Shown here: positions 14,393-16,246 of the stretch, in pieces | Position numbering within the stretch: position 1 is the first letter of the stretch | Layout of the letters: every line of letters begins with the position of its first letter | Origin: Campylobacterales bacterium | GTDB taxonomy: Bacteria; Campylobacterota; Campylobacteria; Campylobacterales; SZUA-545 | Direction: 5' to 3' | DNA length: 16,246 nucleotides | NCBI GenBank assembly: GCA_025800305.1 | Contig: JAOXRY010000144.1 | Location: 1 to 16,246, forward strand | Translations under genes and position numbers: made by a program | Notes under the pieces: model-generated | What the model saw: only the letters and a program-made list of their open reading frames with translations | Databases searched by the model: none | Told to the model about the DNA's origin: nothing

Positions 14393-15178
14393 TTAAAACC
14401 CATACTCTGTAAAAATAGTTCTTCCTTCTTCTCCACCAGCAAAAGTAAGGAATTCTTTAACTAGAATAGGATTTTTCGAAAATGTTAAACCATTTAAAAG
14501 TAGTTCTTTTTTCTTTGCATATTGTTCATCTATTTCAATAGCTTGAACAAAGCCTTGATTTTCTGGCCACATGGTTGTTGCATGCCAATTAATGACAATA
14601 TCTGCTTCTCCATCTCTTATTGCTTTTGTAAGATTTCTAGAATCTGTTGTGAGAAACTTGGTATTTGATGTTGCTTGTTTATATATTTTAGCTTTAGTTA
14701 AAATCTTTTTGGTCATCTTCCCTATACTACCACTTTCAGGATTACAAAGCACAACATTTAAATCTGGATTTAAAAGATCTTCAAGATTACCTTTGATATT
14801 TTTGGGGTTACCTTTTCCAACAACTATTGATGCTTTATTGTGTCCAAGAAATACATACTCTCCTAAAAACCCATCATTAAGATTGTTTTTTCTATAAGAT
14901 GACGAACCTGGAAGGTAGAGATCTCCTCTTTTACTTGTTTTAAGACTATTATAAAGATCTTTAGAACCACCTTGAATTATTTTTACAGCAACGTTGTGTC
15001 TTTTTTCAAACTCTTTAGCTATTTTAGCCATAGGTTTAACCATGGTTATTCCGCAATATATTAGTAGCTGTTTCTTTTTCAGATCTGTAGTATTGCTTTT
15101 TTCTTTTTTATCACCACATCCTATTAACACAATAGATAATAAAAATATTCCAATAACTGGTAAGAATCTTCTTTTCAT
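14393..15178 (-). CDS. Periplasmic solute-binding lipoprotein (ModA-like / type 2 periplasmic binding fold), probable sensor partner
   Basis: Residues 1-21 are a lipoprotein signal (KRRF, hydrophobic stretch, IVLIGC) with Cys21 lipidated. The mature part begins with a strand typical of molybdate/anion-type binding proteins (LLIYCGITMVKPMAKIAKEF), followed by V-x-V-x-IIQGGSKDLYNSL, a GDLYLPGSSSY segment, and later NPESGSIGKMTKKIL and ADIVINWHATTMW. This order matches the ModA-like family: a ligand-loop Gly/Ser near residue 75 and a second-lobe ESGS. The ligand is probably an oxyanion, but I cannot name it. No ABC permease or ATPase gene is in the window; the hybrid kinase starts 9 bp downstream. 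AioX/AioS in arsenite sensing and TorT/TorS are known cases of a binding protein informing a kinase. The start ATG has AAAGGA at good spacing. batD ends 24 bp upstream. Confidence 0.82.
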   Translation of the reverse strand: MKRRFLPVIGIFLLSIVLIGCGDKKEKSNTTDLKKKQLLIYCGITMVKPMAKIAKEFEKRHNVAVKIIQGGSKDLYNSLKTSKRGDLYLPGSSSYRKNNLNDGFLGEYVFLGHNKASIVVGKGNPKNIKGNLEDLLNPDLNVVLCNPESGSIGKMTKKILTKAKIYKQATSNTKFLTTDSRNLTKAIRDGEADIVINWHATTMWPENQGFVQAIEIDEQYAKKKELLLNGLTFSKNPILVKEFLTFAGGEEGRTIFTEYGF

Positions 15179-15202
15179 CTTTTTCCTTTTGATGATTATA
15201 GC

Positions 15203-16246
15203 TTATTTTCCCATTATCTTTTTAAGAAGTTTCTTAATCTCACTTCCTTTGATATCACTATTATCCCCTCTATACAAATGGTTTTCTAACCTTTGTACCA
15301 TCTCTTTAACCTCTGGATTATCCACATGAGGAAGAAGTTTATTATATAGTTCTTTTTTATTTGAAAATTTAAATTTACTAAAGTTTAAAGTGAAGTTATT
15401 ATCTCTACTCTTTTTTTCTCTTTTAAAATTAATGAAAAAACCAATAATGATCCCTACAATAAGTCCATAAATTAAAAAATAGTATTTCTCTAATTCTATA
15501 TTTTTTTCATCTTTTTCTTTTATTTCTTGATTTTTTTCTTTTTTTTGAACTATTTCAGGTTTATCCCTTTTAATCTTTTTTGATATTTTTTTAACTTTTA
15601 TCTGATAGGGCTTGGTAAACTTTGAAACAATTTTTTTCTTCTTAGGATCAAAAAACTTAATACTCTTTTTAGGTATGGCAAAATCATCTCCACTAAGATA
15701 TGCTATTTTTACTTTAAAAACAGAGTACAGCCTTTCGTTTTGAAAAGAGTTTTTTATTGTTTCCTTGTCTTTATATACTGTAACTCCTTCTACTGAAGGT
15801 TCACCAAAATCTAAACCATCTAAACTACCAAAACCAAAGATAGTATATGTAACAGTAACTGCTTCTCCCTCTTTAACTTCTTGCTTATCTATCTTACTTT
15901 CAATTTCAAAATCTCCAACAACACTCACCCCCTTAGGAAGAGGTTTTACATTAATCTGTAGTTTGTTGGAATAAAATCTTTTACTGGAAGTTGTTGCAAA
16001 CATAGATCTTCCATTTTGAAACTGTGCTACTAAAGGTTGTCCATCAATTTTCATATTTCCTGATTTTTGAGGAACTACTGTAAACTTTCTTTTAAAGCGA
16101 TTTTTCTCTCCCAATCTTTGACCAAGCCACTGACTTTGAAGATTTTTCACAGTAAACCCTTCAATATTTTCAGGATCAAAGCTAAGTCCTGAAAGATTTA
16201 CTTTAGAAGTGGCTGTAAATATAGCTTCTATCTCTAACTCCTCACC
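15203..16246 (-). CDS. batD: BatD-family protein, C-terminal part (5' end outside the window)
   Basis: The frame runs from the TAA at 15203-15205 to the window edge; a GTG at 16148-16150 is internal, because the 32 codons before it are open and continue the same domain (beginning GEELEIEAIFTA). BatD (oxygen-tolerance, DUF11-like strands) is a membrane protein with tandem beta-sandwich domains facing outward. Seen here are strand patterns such as FTVVPQKSGNMKI, the second-domain opening IDKQEVKEGEAVTVTYTIFGFG, and a Lys-rich linker. A single membrane helix follows at about residues 260-280 of the visible part (YFLIYGLIVGIIIGFFINF), and then a roughly 80-residue cytoplasmic tail. batD normally closes a moxR-DUF58-batA-batB set, which should lie beyond 16246. 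The family role is not settled. The assignment is good; the exact subfamily is less sure. Confidence 0.75.
   Translation of the reverse strand, partial: GEELEIEAIFTATSKVNLSGLSFDPENIEGFTVKNLQSQWLGQRLGEKNRFKRKFTVVPQKSGNMKIDGQPLVAQFQNGRSMFATTSSKRFYSNKLQINVKPLPKGVSVVGDFEIESKIDKQEVKEGEAVTVTYTIFGFGSLDGLDFGEPSVEGVTVYKDKETIKNSFQNERLYSVFKVKIAYLSGDDFAIPKKSIKFFDPKKKKIVSKFTKPYQIKVKKISKKIKRDKPEIVQKKEKNQEIKEKDEKNIELEKYYFLIYGLIVGIIIGFFINFKREKKSRDNNFTLNFSKFKFSNKKELYNKLLPHVDNPEVKEMVQRLENHLYRGDNSDIKGSEIKKLLKKIMGK

Noticed and set aside
14994..15329. 111-codon hydrophobic + strand frame over the batD/binding-protein junction
   Set aside because: Its hydrophobic run is the complement of the lipoprotein signal and Lys-rich codons; no start signal or family match.
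16148..16150. GTG as the batD start
   Set aside because: The 32 codons upstream are open and continue the same beta-domain pattern.
1..16246. CRISPR array, tRNA/rRNA, insertion sequence, integrase, attachment site or defence system
   Set aside because: No short regularly spaced repeats, no transposase or recombinase motifs and no cloverleaf-like sequence were seen on either strand.

Overview
The window is low in GC (roughly one third by eye) and fits a free-living or marine/sulfur-type member of the Campylobacterota (Epsilonproteobacteria). The pointers are the fliK-flgD-flgE-like gene order, a second very large hook protein, a Maf-family flagellin glycosyltransferase, a TruB with the phylum-style GFSG-LDPFAKG active-site segment, and a sigma-54 promoter in front of the main hook gene. 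I cannot place it to genus.

Layout. Positions 1-10856 are on the + strand. First come the 3' part of fliK (hook-length control), flgD (hook cap) and a 771-residue FlgE-like protein, tightly packed. A 146-bp intergenic region follows, with a good sigma-54 promoter (4204-4222) and a 21-bp perfectly paired hairpin (4252-4300). Then come the 1000-residue hook protein flgE, a maf gene 3 bp later, truB (8 bp overlap) and ispE (ATGA overlap). Positions 10860-16246 are on the - strand and converge on ispE with only 3 bp between stop codons. Read in transcription order they are: batD (5' end outside the window), a lipoprotein solute-binding protein, a hybrid histidine kinase with one dead and two intact receiver domains, a terminator-like hairpin, and a FISUMP-domain lipoprotein.

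How the genes work together. The left half builds the flagellar hook: FlgD caps it, FlgE (and the FlgE-like paralogue) form it, FliK measures it, and Maf probably glycosylates filament subunits. truB and ispE are housekeeping genes trailing the hook/Maf genes with no visible gap. The right half looks like a sensing unit. The lipoprotein binding protein sits 9 bp ahead of a membrane hybrid kinase, with no permease or ATPase gene nearby, so it more likely presents a ligand to the kinase than feeds a transporter. It lies behind batD, which normally ends a MoxR/Bat gene set.

Most worth a second look: the sigma-54 promoter followed by a long 5'-UTR hairpin whose left arm can also pair with the flgE ribosome-binding site; the internal duplication that enlarges FlgE; the roughly five-fold excess of the palindrome AGATCT (32 hand-counted sites); the binding-protein/kinase pair; and the absence of csrA between truB and ispE. 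I found no tRNA, rRNA, CRISPR array, insertion sequence or integrase. No gene-free stretch exceeds 150 bp.
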